A stretch of 64,000 nt of DNA from JANNSO01 sp964485395 (GCA_964485395.1 CAZAJF010000011.1:35000-98999), one strand, 5' to 3'; shown: positions 51,549 through 61,115, numbered from the stretch's first letter. The notes: generated by a model from the sequence alone, not told the origin. Program-made: numbers and translations.

Positions 51549-51580
51549 AAAAAGGCCGACAGGCTCAATACCCGTCGGCC
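51549..51580 (-). terminator. Intrinsic terminator after secA
   Basis: On the minus strand GGCCGAC (51574-51580) pairs with GTCGGCC (51554-51560), followed by a run of seven T. It lies between secA and rqcH, 20 nt before the rqcH start. Confidence 0.85.
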
Positions 51581-51587
51581 CGTGCGC

Positions 51588-54371
51588 TTACGCTCCGTGA
51601 CAGTGTTTATATTTTTTGCCCGATCCGCAGGGGCAGGGCTCGTTGCGGCCCACCTTGGGAACCGTACGCACGACGGTGGCCGCCTTGAGCGCGGTACCTT
51701 CCGCCATGGGACCGGCCGCGGCCCTTCCGGAAGGCGCCGGCCCGAGAGCCGCTTGCCCCGGCGCCGTGCCGAACTGTCCTAATTCGTCGTGGCGCATGGC
51801 TCCGACGCTGCTTACCACGGACTTGACGGTTCGCTCTTCCTGCTTTTGCACGCGCACGAGGAACAGGTTCGTGGCCACCGATTTTCGGATTTCCTCTATC
51901 ATGGTGTCGAAGATCTCGAAACCCTCAAGCTTGTACTCGAGCAGGGGGTTTTTCTGCGCGTAATGGCGGAGGTAAACCGCTTCTCGGAGACCTTCCATGT
52001 TTTCAAGATGATCCAGCCATTTCTGGTCTATGGTGGTCAGGTATTTCCAGCGCAGGAAGTGGTTCAGGTTCTCGTTGCCGGCCATGGCGCGTTTTTCGTT
52101 CAGGTCGTCGTCGAGCATCTTTCTCGCCGTGTCGCGCAGGGTTTCCACCTTGCGGATTTCGGGCGAGTCGGCGCGGAACGGCATCTGGAGGCCGAACTGG
52201 TCCTTCAGGTCGTCCTGCAGGTTGGACCACGCCAGCGCCGGGTTGTTCTTGGACGTAGCGGTATAATTTTCCAGGAGCAGGTCGAGCATCTCTATGCCGG
52301 TATTCTTTACGCGCTCGGCGATGTCGTTGTCGTGCACGATGCTGGTACGCTGCTCGTAGACGAATTTTCGCTGCTGGTTGAGTACGTCGTCGTATTCAAG
52401 GAGATGCTTGCGAACCTCGAAGTTGCGCTCTTCGACTTTTTTCTGCGCGCTCTCTATGGTGCGGTTGAGCAGCGGGTGATTGATTGCCTCGCCGGGCTTC
52501 ATGCCTATCTTCTGCATGAGGTTCTTCAGGTTGCTTCCGCCGAACAGGCGCATGAGCTCGTCGTCCAGCGATATGAAGAACTTGGAACGGCCCGGATCGC
52601 CCTGTCGGCCCGAGCGGCCGCGCAGCTGGTTGTCGATGCGCCGCGACTCATGGCGCTCGGTTCCCAGGACGTAGAGCCCGCCGGCCGCCTTTACTTCCTC
52701 GTAGTCCTTGCGCCACGACTCGAATTCTTCCTTGAATACTTTCTTGAAGGTCTCGGCTTCCGCTTGCGTAGCGGCTTTCTTGCGTGCCCGGTAATCGGGA
52801 TTGCCGCCGAGCTTGATGTCCGTACCGCGGCCTGCCATGTTGGTGGCTATGGTAACGGCGCCTTTGGATCCGGCTTCCGCGATGATGGTGGCCTCGCGGG
52901 CATGGTTCTTGGCGTTCAAGACTTCGTGCCTGATGCCCTTGCGGGTAAGCGCGGCGGACAGTTTTTCGGATTTTTCTATGGAGACCGTACCGATGAGCAT
53001 CGGCTGGCCTTTTGCGTGGGCCTCAACGATCTCGTCGCAGATGGCGTCGAATTTTTCGTCCTCGTTCAGGTAGACGAGGTCGTCCTCGTCGTTTCTGGTT
53101 ACCGGTCTGTTGGTGGGTATGACGATGACGTCAAGGTTGTATATTTTCGTAAATTCCACGGCCTCGGTCTCGGCCGTACCCGTCATGCCGGAGATCTTGT
53201 CGTACATGCGGAAGAAGTTCTGGAAGGTGATGGTGGCCAATGTCCTGTTGCGGCGGGCGATCTTGATTCGCTCCTTGGCCTCGATGGCTTCGTGGAGGCC
53301 GTCGGAATAGCGCCTGCCGTGTAAAATACGTCCCGTGAACTCGTCCACGATCTGCACGAGACCGTCCTGCACGACGTATTCCACGTCCTTGGAGAATAGC
53401 TCGCGGGCGCGGACCGCCTGGATGAAGTAGTGGGAATACTCGAAATTCTGCTCGTCGAACAGCGAGCCCTGGATAAGGCCGCGCTTTTTAAGCAATTCCT
53501 CGATTTTACCGAGACCGTCGGACGTAAAGGAGATTTTCTTGTTTTTCTCTTCCTTTTTATAATCGCCCACCATGATCTCGCCGTTTTCTTCCTTTGGATA
53601 TTCCCCGGTCGCCGGATCCTTGGCTACTTCCACGAGGTTGCCGACCAGCCGGCTTACTTCGTTGATCTTGAAGGTATCGTCTTCCGCCGCGCCCGATATG
53701 ATGAGGGGCGTGCGGGCTTCGTCGATAAGGATGGAGTCGATTTCGTCGATGACGCAATAGTGGTGGTCGCGCTGAACCCGCTGGGCGGGATCCATGGTCA
53801 TGTTGTCGCGCAGGTAGTCGAAGCCGAGCTCGTTGTTGGTGGCGTAGGTAATGTCCTTGCCGTAAGCCACGCGTCGGGCGTCGTTGTCCATGTTGGAAAG
53901 GATGGCGCCGACGCTGAGCCCGAGGTAGGAATACACTTGCCCCATCCAGAGCGCGTCGCGTTCCGCCAGGTAGTCGTTTACGGTAACGATGTGAACGCCC
54001 TTGCCCGACAGCGAATTGAGGTAGACCGCGGCCACCGAAGAAAGGGTTTTTCCTTCGCCGGTTTTCATTTCCACGATCTTTCCGCTGTGCAGGACGATAC
54101 CGCCCATGATCTGGGTATCGAAGGCACGTTCTCCCAAGGTACGGCGGGCGGCTTCCCGTGCGAGGGCAAACGCCTCGGGAAGAAGCTGGTTCAGGGATTC
54201 CCCGTCGGCCGCGCGTTTTTTGAGCTTAGCCGTCTCGGCGGGGAAATCTTCCGGTTTGAGTGCCATCGCCCACGCTTCTTTTTCGTTGACCGCGTGCAGG
54301 GGAGGCAGTAATTGTTTTATGTCGCGCTCGCGTTTTGAACCAAAGAGCGCGGTTAGGGGGTTGAAGGCCAT
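51588..54371 (-). CDS. secA: Preprotein translocase ATPase SecA
   Basis: 927 residues. Walker A in GKIVEMKTGEGKTLSSVAAV, nucleotide-binding-fold motif VNDYLAERDALWMGQVY, VIDEIDSILIDEARTPLI and the second fold TNMAGRGTDIKLGG. The protein ends in a Zn-binding CPCGSGKKYKHCHG tail that contacts SecB or ribosomes. It drives export of pre-proteins through SecYEG. The start has no Shine-Dalgarno sequence, but a promoter with a very short leader is visible. Confidence 0.97.
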   Translation of the reverse strand: MAFNPLTALFGSKRERDIKQLLPPLHAVNEKEAWAMALKPEDFPAETAKLKKRAADGESLNQLLPEAFALAREAARRTLGERAFDTQIMGGIVLHSGKIVEMKTGEGKTLSSVAAVYLNSLSGKGVHIVTVNDYLAERDALWMGQVYSYLGLSVGAILSNMDNDARRVAYGKDITYATNNELGFDYLRDNMTMDPAQRVQRDHHYCVIDEIDSILIDEARTPLIISGAAEDDTFKINEVSRLVGNLVEVAKDPATGEYPKEENGEIMVGDYKKEEKNKKISFTSDGLGKIEELLKKRGLIQGSLFDEQNFEYSHYFIQAVRARELFSKDVEYVVQDGLVQIVDEFTGRILHGRRYSDGLHEAIEAKERIKIARRNRTLATITFQNFFRMYDKISGMTGTAETEAVEFTKIYNLDVIVIPTNRPVTRNDEDDLVYLNEDEKFDAICDEIVEAHAKGQPMLIGTVSIEKSEKLSAALTRKGIRHEVLNAKNHAREATIIAEAGSKGAVTIATNMAGRGTDIKLGGNPDYRARKKAATQAEAETFKKVFKEEFESWRKDYEEVKAAGGLYVLGTERHESRRIDNQLRGRSGRQGDPGRSKFFISLDDELMRLFGGSNLKNLMQKIGMKPGEAINHPLLNRTIESAQKKVEERNFEVRKHLLEYDDVLNQQRKFVYEQRTSIVHDNDIAERVKNTGIEMLDLLLENYTATSKNNPALAWSNLQDDLKDQFGLQMPFRADSPEIRKVETLRDTARKMLDDDLNEKRAMAGNENLNHFLRWKYLTTIDQKWLDHLENMEGLREAVYLRHYAQKNPLLEYKLEGFEIFDTMIEEIRKSVATNLFLVRVQKQEERTVKSVVSSVGAMRHDELGQFGTAPGQAALGPAPSGRAAAGPMAEGTALKAATVVRTVPKVGRNEPCPCGSGKKYKHCHGA

Positions 54372-54378
54372 GGCTCTT

Positions 54379-54408
54379 AATCTATATCTTTTAGGTATAC
54401 GCGGTCAA
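54379..54408 (-). promoter_or_regulatory. secA promoter, predicted leaderless
   Basis: Read on the minus strand: TTGACC (54403-54408), 18-nt spacer, TAGATT (54379-54384), then 7 nt to the ATG at 54371. A shifted -10, TATAGA, gives a 16-nt spacer. Confidence 0.5.
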
Positions 54409-54443
54409 GGCAGAACTGTCCGCAAAGCACCGGAGGCCCGTAC

Positions 54444-55700
54444 ATGAAGTTTAGAACCGCGCGTATCGCATTTTTAGGCATGGTTGCCTGCGGAATGCTT
54501 CTCTTGCCGTCGTGTTCCGCCAATCGCGCGGTGGAGACGCTCCAGCGGGAACAGCTCTTTACCATGAGCTATGGACTCCTTGAGGATCAGCTCAACCTGT
54601 TCATGCTCGAAGGGGACGCCCCGCCGCTCAAGACGCGCCTGGCCATGCGGGACGGCATCTTCTATATAGTAAACGGAAACTCTGGCAAGCTCATTACCAC
54701 TTCTTCCTTCGGAGACCTCCTGGCCATGATCTACAACCCGGACAGGAATCCTCCGCCTTTCGTGCTCAAGACCGTCGATACCGCCGTGAACGTCGGCGTC
54801 ACCTCCGCGCCGCGAACCCGTACCGCGCTTTCCTATCCCTTCAATGAGCCCGGCGAGATAGCCGTAGACTCCAAGCGCTCCCTGTTCGTGGAGGATAGGG
54901 TGCCCGAGGAGCGGCGCAGCAAGGACGGAACGACCGGCGCGGAACTTGAGTACGTCGTGGTTCGATTCGCCTCCGACGGTACCTATATGGACTACCTCGG
55001 GCAGGAAGGGGTCGGCGGTACGCCTTTTCCCTTTATTACCGGGCTGTACGTAACCAACAACGATGAATGCATCGTGGTAACCGTAATCCCCGACGCCTGG
55101 TCCATTTTCCTGTTCGATGGCCGGGGCAGCCTCATGTCCACGATTACGATTCAGCGGGACGCGTTGCCCCATCCGGAGTCGGACCATCCCCAGGACGAAG
55201 CCCTGATCGCTTCCCTGGACGGCATCTACCCCAATCCCGACGGCGATAGTCTTTTTATAAAAATCGATTATTTCAAGGAAACGGTAGACCCGGAAACGAA
55301 AACCCCGTCGGGCATAATCCTGGATTCCAGCTATGTCTGGCAGATGGATCAAAAAAGCGGCGATTATACCGGCAAATTCGAAATCCCCGCCTTTGAATCC
55401 ATTTCGGCCAAGAAGAACGAAGAAGCCGCGGTCGCGCTCAACTGGGATTTCGTAGGCTCGGCGCGAGGATCGCTGTTCTTTACCTCGAGTGACGAGGATG
55501 GTCAAACCTATTACGCGCTGTTCGACCTTGCCAATCATTCCTTTAAACGATACCTGTTGAGGATCGATCCCGAAGAACTTAAGTATACCAGTTTCTCGCT
55601 GTCGCTGGACGGAATCCTCTCCGCCCTGCTGTGCACGGAGTTCGAAGTCCGAATCGTCTGGTGGCGTTTCGACAAGATTATCGGCGGTATCGGCTCATGA
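54444..55700 (+). CDS. Lipoprotein with beta-propeller-like body
   Basis: 418 residues. Lipoprotein signal MKFRTARIAFLGMVACGMLLLPSC with the lipidated Cys in the LLPSC box. Repeated short beta units (NEPGEIAVDSKRSLFVEDRV, FASDGTYMDYLGQEG, FITGLYVTNNDECIVVTVIP) suggest an NHL/beta-propeller fold. It should sit on a membrane leaflet facing the periplasm or surface. A GGAGG site precedes the ATG. It overlaps nnr (ATGA) and is divergent from secA. A spirochaete-type conserved protein of unknown role. Confidence 0.82.
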   Translation: MKFRTARIAFLGMVACGMLLLPSCSANRAVETLQREQLFTMSYGLLEDQLNLFMLEGDAPPLKTRLAMRDGIFYIVNGNSGKLITTSSFGDLLAMIYNPDRNPPPFVLKTVDTAVNVGVTSAPRTRTALSYPFNEPGEIAVDSKRSLFVEDRVPEERRSKDGTTGAELEYVVVRFASDGTYMDYLGQEGVGGTPFPFITGLYVTNNDECIVVTVIPDAWSIFLFDGRGSLMSTITIQRDALPHPESDHPQDEALIASLDGIYPNPDGDSLFIKIDYFKETVDPETKTPSGIILDSSYVWQMDQKSGDYTGKFEIPAFESISAKKNEEAAVALNWDFVGSARGSLFFTSSDEDGQTYYALFDLANHSFKRYLLRIDPEELKYTSFSLSLDGILSALLCTEFEVRIVWWRFDKIIGGIGS

Positions 55701-57304
55701 AACGCCTCGTTTCTTGCGCCGAGGCTCGTGCGCTCGATGCGAATATCCAGGAATCCCGCTGCGTTTCAGCGGATATTCTCATGGAAAACGCGGCGAGCGG
55801 CATGTACGCAGCCATCAAACAGCGCTATGGTACGCTTTTTTTACCGGAATCTATGGTTGATTCCACGGTATCGTCCACCGATGCTCCCTCGATCGTCGCC
55901 CTGTGCGGCGCCGGCAACAACGGCGGCGATGCCTTGGCCGTCCTGCGCCACGCTCTGTTCGACGGCGCGCAGAACATCGTCGCCGTCCTGGCAGCCCCGC
56001 TCGATTCCCTCGGCGAGCAGACTGGTCGCCGCCTGGCGGAAGCGCGAGCCTCCGGCGCCCTTATCCTCGACTCTGAGGACACCCGCGTTCCCCTGCTTTT
56101 AACCCGCGCGCGCCTCATTTTAGACGGCTTGACCGGAACCGGCGCTCACGGTCCGCTCCGCGGGCCAAGCCTCTCCCTGGCCAACTTGCGCAAACAAGCC
56201 GCGGGAGTAGTCGTGGCCGTGGATATTCCATCGGGGCTTTTTGAAATTTCGCCTTCCTTACAGTTTCCCGTTGATTCCTTCGAGGCCGTGCGGGCCAGTG
56301 TTTCCCTGACGGTAGCGCCGATTAAAAGCCTGCTTTTTTTTCCGGGGAACCGTCCCGCCTGCGGGGAAATAGTGGAAATAAACGGAGTGTTTCCCTCGGA
56401 CTCGGGTTCCGGAAGCCCGATGTGCCTGCTTGAAGAAAGCGACCTGAGCCGGTTTTTGCCGCCCTTGCTCCCTGACATGCATAAAGGAAACCGAGGCAAT
56501 CTCGGTATCTATGCCGGTTCGGCGGGCAGTACGGGAGCTCCGATTCTGGCGGCAAAAGCAGGTGCGGCCTCGGGCGCCGGCACGGTTACGCTCATGCTGC
56601 GCGACGAGATTTATCCGCTGCTCGTGCCTGCTTTGACCGGCATCATGGCTCGGCCGCTGGCTCAAGGCTCATGCCGGGAGTACCAAGCCCAGCTGATCGG
56701 CCCGGGGCTCGGTATGGACGAAACCGGGCACGAGCTCCTGGATGCGTGCTGGTCCTCGGACACGCCGCTCGTGGTGGACGCGGACGCCTTGCGCATGTTG
56801 GGCTCGCGCCCAGCCCGGGAGCGAACGGCTTTCGGATCGACGCGTACGGTGCTTGCGCCGCACCCCGGAGAAATGGCGGCGATCGTGGCCGGGTGCGGTC
56901 TCATGGATCCTGCAAGCGCGGATTTGCGCCTGCGTTTCAACACCTACGAACTCTGCCTGGAAGTGTCGAGACGCTTTGATGCCGTCGTCGTGCTCAAGGC
57001 TTCGGCAAGCTGGATCGTGCACCCGGACGGCAGGGCCGCCGTATTTGACGGTAGATGCCCCGCCTTGGCTACCGGCGGCTCCGGGGACGTTCTGGCCGGG
57101 GCCCTTGCCGGCCTGCTTGCCCGAGGCGGCAGCCCCTTTGAGGCCGCCTGCGCCGCGGTGCTTGCCCATGGCATGGCAGGTCGCGTCCTGGCGCGGGATA
57201 CGGGATTTTTTGACGCGCTCGAGCTCACAGTACCGCTGGCATCGCTGCTTTATGCGCAAGATTGCCGGAAAAGGAAACACGATGGAAACCCAAGAAAACG
57301 GTAA
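55697..57304 (+). CDS. nnr: Bifunctional NAD(P)H-hydrate repair enzyme
   Basis: 535 residues. The N-terminal YjeF_N epimerase domain has GAGNNGGDALAVLR, LTGTGAHGPLRGP and VAVDIPSG. The C-terminal ADP-dependent dehydratase (carbohydrate-kinase-like) domain has HKGNRGNLGIYAGSAGSTGA, VVDADALRML, LAPHPGEM and ATGGSGDVLAGALAGLLARG. It converts damaged NADHX/NADPHX back to NAD(P)H. The start overlaps the lipoprotein stop; the end overlaps the next gene by 23 nt. All key motifs are intact. Confidence 0.93.
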   Translation: MKRLVSCAEARALDANIQESRCVSADILMENAASGMYAAIKQRYGTLFLPESMVDSTVSSTDAPSIVALCGAGNNGGDALAVLRHALFDGAQNIVAVLAAPLDSLGEQTGRRLAEARASGALILDSEDTRVPLLLTRARLILDGLTGTGAHGPLRGPSLSLANLRKQAAGVVVAVDIPSGLFEISPSLQFPVDSFEAVRASVSLTVAPIKSLLFFPGNRPACGEIVEINGVFPSDSGSGSPMCLLEESDLSRFLPPLLPDMHKGNRGNLGIYAGSAGSTGAPILAAKAGAASGAGTVTLMLRDEIYPLLVPALTGIMARPLAQGSCREYQAQLIGPGLGMDETGHELLDACWSSDTPLVVDADALRMLGSRPARERTAFGSTRTVLAPHPGEMAAIVAGCGLMDPASADLRLRFNTYELCLEVSRRFDAVVVLKASASWIVHPDGRAAVFDGRCPALATGGSGDVLAGALAGLLARGGSPFEAACAAVLAHGMAGRVLARDTGFFDALELTVPLASLLYAQDCRKRKHDGNPRKR

Positions 57305-57788
57305 AGTTACTTATTATTACAACAGGGAGCGGCGCCTTGCCAACGCGAGCGAGCAGGCGCGCTTCGCCGCGAACTCCACGACGCGGAAGCGTACCGGTTT
57401 TTTTGGCTCGCTGGTGGCTTCCCGGGGCCTCAAAGTAATGTTCATGACCGTGGTTCTCTGCGTAATCGCGTCGGGAATCATGTATTTTTCCACGGGTTCC
57501 CGCGACAAAGGCTCCCTTGCCGACTATTCGGTCTATATGAGCGCCCTGTGGTTCGAAGGCGATGTCTATATTTCGGTGAACAGGAGTCCGGGATTTTTAA
57601 AATCTAAACCTCTGCCCGTACAATTTTCCATACTGGCCACCATAGGGGACACCGTTTCCGCCTTTATTTTGCCAGCCGGCGAAACATCGGCCAAGATAAA
57701 GATTCCCTCGCCTGAAAAACCGCAAATGGCCGCTGCGATCGTAAGCTTCGGCGAGGATAAGGTTGAATTGACGGCTCCGGTAAAATAG
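57282..57788 (+). CDS. Single-pass membrane protein, unknown
   Basis: 168 residues. A basic cytosolic N-terminus (YYYNRERRLANASEQARFAA) precedes one membrane helix (about 50-70, LKVMFMTVVLCVIASGIMYF) and a beta-rich extracytoplasmic domain (DYSVYMSALWFEGDVYISVN). The ATG at 57282 is preceded by AAAGGAAA and overlaps nnr; the open frame upstream is the nnr shadow. Family not recognised. Confidence 0.78.
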   Translation: METQENGKVTYYYNRERRLANASEQARFAANSTTRKRTGFFGSLVASRGLKVMFMTVVLCVIASGIMYFSTGSRDKGSLADYSVYMSALWFEGDVYISVNRSPGFLKSKPLPVQFSILATIGDTVSAFILPAGETSAKIKIPSPEKPQMAAAIVSFGEDKVELTAPVK

Positions 57789-57806
57789 GAATAATTAGCC
57801 GTGTTA

Positions 57807-57835
57807 TTGACCCCCCATGGTCTTTCCTGTATGGT
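57807..57835 (+). promoter_or_regulatory. Sigma70-like promoter before the four-helix membrane protein
   Basis: TTGACC (57807-57812), 17-nt spacer, TATGGT (57830-57835). Predicted leader of about 50 nt with a GGGAGG ribosome site. Confidence 0.5.
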
Positions 57836-57891
57836 AGATAGTAAGATTCCGCGGTTTTTATGGAAATATCCCGCATAGGGGAGGCATCAGC

Positions 57892-58302
57892 ATGATACAG
57901 TTTTATTTTCTGAGTGTGCTCCTCAATGTGATTGCGGGGTATGCCTTGTTTTCTTATAACGCCGAACCGAAAGGCTCCAAATTCGACGGCGTGCGCGAAT
58001 TCGTAAAAGACCCGGTGATAAGGCTTGTCGTCGGCGTCCTGTGCTCCACCGTGGGGTTCATGAAACTGCTCACGGTAATGCGCGGCGATATTCCGGTCGT
58101 AGGCGACCTGGTGCCGTCATTTGCCGGAATGGCTGCCGGTTTTACCATGCTTCTGGAGTTCTATCGAAGCAATTCCACGGTGACGACTCCGACCCTCGAA
58201 AAACTCGACAAGATATTCATAACCAACAGGCGCCTCGTGGGAATTATTTCCATGGCCAGCGGATTCGTCCACTTTTTATTCGCCAACATTCTTTTTCTAT
58301 AA
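57892..58302 (+). CDS. Small four-helix membrane protein
   Basis: 136 residues, four predicted membrane helices: FLSVLLNVIAGYALF, IRLVVGVLCSTVGFMKLL, PSFAGMAAGFTMLLEF and VGIISMASGFVHFLFANILF. Loops are short and basic. GGGAGG lies about 8 nt before the ATG. No family recognised; treponemes are recalled to have similar small integral membrane proteins. It is followed 11 nt later by the Nudix gene. Confidence 0.8.
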   Translation: MIQFYFLSVLLNVIAGYALFSYNAEPKGSKFDGVREFVKDPVIRLVVGVLCSTVGFMKLLTVMRGDIPVVGDLVPSFAGMAAGFTMLLEFYRSNSTVTTPTLEKLDKIFITNRRLVGIISMASGFVHFLFANILFL

Positions 58303-58313
58303 AATGACGCAGG

Positions 58314-58706
58314 ATGCCCGATAAACGCTCGGTGGCGGGAATCGCCATAAAAGACGGAACCGTTTTCATAGCCAAGCGGTTGCCAGGCGGAGACCTCGGC
58401 GGAAAATGGGAATTCCCCGGTGGAAAGCTCGAATCCGGCGAAAACGACGAGCAAGCCCTTATGAGGGAATATCGCGAAGAATTCAATATTGCCATTACGG
58501 TGGGCGATTCCATCGCGGAAACGCATTTTACGCATAAGGGCGCCAACTATCAGTTGGCCGCGCACCGCATCGAGCTGCCGGAAAACGGCCTGTCCCTCAT
58601 CGAACACAGTGCCGTTCAGTGGGTAAGCGCCGAGAGCCTTATCCGGGCGGATCTTGCCGATTCCGACCGGATGCTCCTGCCGTTCATTTTGCCGATGCTC
58701 GTCTGA
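58314..58706 (+). CDS. Nudix hydrolase, MutT-like
   Basis: 130 residues. Opening RSVAGIAIKDGTVFIAKRLP with GGKWEFPGGKLESGE. Nudix box G-x5-E-x7-REYREEF in GGKLESGENDEQALMREYRE. The small size and WEFPGGK motif resemble MutT/8-oxo-dGTP or CTP pyrophosphohydrolases that clean the nucleotide pool. Convergent with xseB, 6 nt between stops. Confidence 0.9.
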   Translation: MPDKRSVAGIAIKDGTVFIAKRLPGGDLGGKWEFPGGKLESGENDEQALMREYREEFNIAITVGDSIAETHFTHKGANYQLAAHRIELPENGLSLIEHSAVQWVSAESLIRADLADSDRMLLPFILPMLV

Positions 58707-58712
58707 CCGTTT

Positions 58713-58946
58713 TCAGTCTTCATCCTGGTCAAAGAGACCAAGCTCGGGTTTTCCTTCGGGGATGGATGGCTGGTTCAAGAGAATCTCCACCCGGCCTTCC
58801 AGTTTTCCCATGTCTTTTTCAAGGCTTCGCGATAATTTTATGCCTTCCTCGAACACGGCTACGGCTTCTTCAAGGGGCAGCGCGGTGTCCCGTATTTGGT
58901 CAGCAAGCTGTTCGAGGCGTTCAAGCCGTTCTTCGAAATTTTTCAT
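58713..58946 (-). CDS. xseB: Exodeoxyribonuclease VII small subunit
   Basis: 77 residues: NFEERLERLEQLADQIRDTA, LPLEEAVAVFEEGIKLSRSL. This is the coiled-coil XseB that binds several-fold around XseA. Its start overlaps the xseA stop by 4 nt. The acidic tail FDQDED is typical. Confidence 0.92.
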   Translation of the reverse strand: MKNFEERLERLEQLADQIRDTALPLEEAVAVFEEGIKLSRSLEKDMGKLEGRVEILLNQPSIPEGKPELGLFDQDED

Positions 58947-60145
58947 GGTGTGCTCTCCTTGATAATCGCGGATGCCTTTCCGGAGGCAAACTGTATGTTT
59001 ATAGCGTCTTCCGCGCGTAATTCCGAACTGCTCCGCACCGCGCCGCTTTGGCCGTGCTTGCGGATAACGGCGAATCCACGCGCCAGGATAGATGCCGGGT
59101 CCGCTGCCTTGAGAATGGCGCTGGCCTGGCCGATACGGTTGGCCGCCCTGATTTTAGAGGACTGCACGCCGTAGAGCAGCGCTTCCCGGCTGTAATCCAT
59201 GCGCTGCCTGAACGGCTGCAGGGTTCGTTCCAGCTTGAGGGCGAGCGCCTCGCTCGAAAAGCCCTGGATCAGCATCCTGGCATGCCTGAGCCGCGCCTTT
59301 ATCTCGCCTATCAGGGCGTTCTCCGCGTTCGTCGCGCGCTCGAGCACGGCACCGGCGCTTTCCGATACCAGTTCGGCCGCCGCGCTGGGCGTGGGCGCGC
59401 GAAGGTCGGCAGCGTGGTCGCACAGGCTCCAGTCGGTTTCATGGCCTACGGCGCTGATTACCGGGATGGTCGATTCGGCCACGGCGCGCACCACGGCTTC
59501 GTCGGAAAAAGCCAACAGGTCCTCGAGCGAGCCGCCGCCCCTGCCTATAATAATCACGTCGCCCAGCTTGAAGGCATTGGCCGTTTTAATTTGCCGCACG
59601 AGAGCGCCCGGTGCTTCGTCGCCCTGAACCAAGGCGGGCAGCACGGTGATGCGCATGCCGGCGTTTCGCCTGCCGAGGACGTTCAGGATGTCGCGAATCG
59701 CGGCGCCGGTGGGCGAGGTGATCACCGCCACGCGGGCGGGAAACGCGGGAATCGGCCTTTTTCGGGAAAGGTCGAACAAGCCTTCCGCCGACAGGCGCTT
59801 CTTGAGTTCGTCGAGCCTTGCCTGAATATCGCCTGCGCCGGCTTTTTCCATAGTATCGATGATAAGCTGGTACTGACCCCGCGCGGCATACACCGAAATG
59901 CTTCCGGTGACGCGCACCAGCATGCCGTCTGCAGGCCTGAAGGACAGGCGCATGGCCTTGCCCTTGAACATCACCGCCTGCAGCATGGCGTTTCGATCCT
60001 TGAGCGTGCAATACACGTGGCCCGAAGGAGCTGGGCGCCAATTGGACAGTTCTCCTTCTATCATGAGATCCGGAAGGCTCGTCTCGAGCAGGTTCTTGAT
60101 GAGTTCGGTAACTTCGCTGACCGTAACCACGGGCTTGTCGTTCAT
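58943..60145 (-). CDS. xseA: Exodeoxyribonuclease VII large subunit
   Basis: 400 residues. N-terminal OB fold (VSEVTELIKNLLETSLPDL, IEGELSNWRPAPSGHVYCTL), then the catalytic domain with RVAVITSPTGAAIRDILNVL, IIGRGGGSLEDLLAF and VGHETDWSLCDHAADLRAPT. It degrades single-stranded DNA from both ends with XseB. No Shine-Dalgarno sequence precedes the ATG. Confidence 0.95.
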   Translation of the reverse strand: MNDKPVVTVSEVTELIKNLLETSLPDLMIEGELSNWRPAPSGHVYCTLKDRNAMLQAVMFKGKAMRLSFRPADGMLVRVTGSISVYAARGQYQLIIDTMEKAGAGDIQARLDELKKRLSAEGLFDLSRKRPIPAFPARVAVITSPTGAAIRDILNVLGRRNAGMRITVLPALVQGDEAPGALVRQIKTANAFKLGDVIIIGRGGGSLEDLLAFSDEAVVRAVAESTIPVISAVGHETDWSLCDHAADLRAPTPSAAAELVSESAGAVLERATNAENALIGEIKARLRHARMLIQGFSSEALALKLERTLQPFRQRMDYSREALLYGVQSSKIRAANRIGQASAILKAADPASILARGFAVIRKHGQSGAVRSSSELRAEDAINIQFASGKASAIIKESTP

Positions 60146-60151
60146 GCTACA

Positions 60152-60181
60152 ACAATAATGCGACTTGGCCGGCTAGCGCAA
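60152..60181 (-). promoter_or_regulatory. xseA promoter, predicted leaderless
   Basis: Read on the minus strand: TTGCGC (60176-60181), 18-nt spacer, TATTGT (60152-60157), then 6 nt to the ATG at 60145. Confidence 0.5.
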
Positions 60182-60289
60182 GAGGCGGCGTTTCGCAATA
60201 GAGCCGCCTTGCAGCTTCGGCCAATAATTCTTCTGGATAAAAATTCCAAGATGGGGTACCATATACCGGTCCCCGAGGAGTTGTGCGGA

Positions 60290-61114
60290 ATGAAAAAATT
60301 AAGCGTTACGATGATCATAGTCCTTCTTTCTGCCATCACCGTGTTTTGCATCGGCTGGCTGCCTTTGCGAGTGCCTGCGGGCCTTTCTGCGGTCCTCGTG
60401 AGCAAAACCGGCGGCGTACACGCTGCTGTGCTCAGTCCGGGCTCTTTTTTCTGGTCTCCAGAAGCGCTGCTTCCCACCAATATTAAGCTGTACACTTTTA
60501 AATCCGCTACGCTCGAGCAGAAAATCGACTTGAACGGCGAAATGCCTTCCGCCGCCGCCTACCGGGCTTTCTTGGCCGGAGAGCCCGATTTTTCCTGGCA
60601 ACTGAGCCTTCGCCTTGCCGCTTCGGTGAATCCCGGGTATTTACCCAAAATCGTGTCGGGCTTCGGCGTGCAGGACGACGCCGGGCTGGCTGACTGGCTT
60701 CGCGGCGAACTTGCGCGCGCCGCGGAAGATTTAAGGCCGATCCTGGTAGCCGCGGCGGCCGATCCCGCCAAGGCGCAGGGCCTCGTTTCCGGCGCGCTGT
60801 CCTCAAGCTTGATGGATACGGTGCAGGCCAAGCGGCCCGCGCTGGCCATCCGCGAAGTATCCGTGCTGTCGTCGCGCATGCCCGACCTGGCCCTCTACGA
60901 GTCCGCCCGCGCCCTGTATTCAGGCTACATGGAATCATACCGCGCCATGATAGAGCCGGTGCTGGCCGAGGCGTCCAAGAAGGCCGCGGGCGACCAGGTT
61001 CGCCTGGACAGCCTCAAGCGCTACGGCAAGCTTCTCTCGGAATACCCCTCCCTCGTGGATCTCCTGGCCATAGAGGCCGGAATCGCCCCCAGGCAATTGC
61101 CGGCGGTAAAGTAG
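60290..61114 (+). CDS. Signal-anchored protein, possibly SPFH-like
   Basis: 274 residues. N-terminal membrane anchor (LSVTMIIVLLSAITVFCIGW) is followed by VPAGLSAVLVSKTGGVHAAV and LSPGSFFWSPEALLPTNIKL, reminiscent of the opening of SPFH/prohibitin-like domains. A helical C-terminal half follows. The ATG at 60290 has GAGGAG 9 nt upstream; the long open frame upstream is the shadow of xseA. SPFH membership is tentative. It is followed directly by the HIT gene. Confidence 0.72.
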   Translation: MKKLSVTMIIVLLSAITVFCIGWLPLRVPAGLSAVLVSKTGGVHAAVLSPGSFFWSPEALLPTNIKLYTFKSATLEQKIDLNGEMPSAAAYRAFLAGEPDFSWQLSLRLAASVNPGYLPKIVSGFGVQDDAGLADWLRGELARAAEDLRPILVAAAADPAKAQGLVSGALSSSLMDTVQAKRPALAIREVSVLSSRMPDLALYESARALYSGYMESYRAMIEPVLAEASKKAAGDQVRLDSLKRYGKLLSEYPSLVDLLAIEAGIAPRQLPAVK

Positions 61115-61115
61115 G

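Noticed and set aside
51789..53324. 511-codon open frame opposite secA
   Set aside because: Antisense to conserved SecA motifs, composition typical of a shadow frame, no ribosome site.
56742..57281. Extension upstream of the single-pass membrane protein at 57282
   Set aside because: It overlaps nnr in another frame across conserved nnr motifs.
59048..60289. Long N-terminal extension of the signal-anchored protein gene at 60290
   Set aside because: The extension is antisense to xseA; the real start has a ribosome site and signal anchor at 60290.
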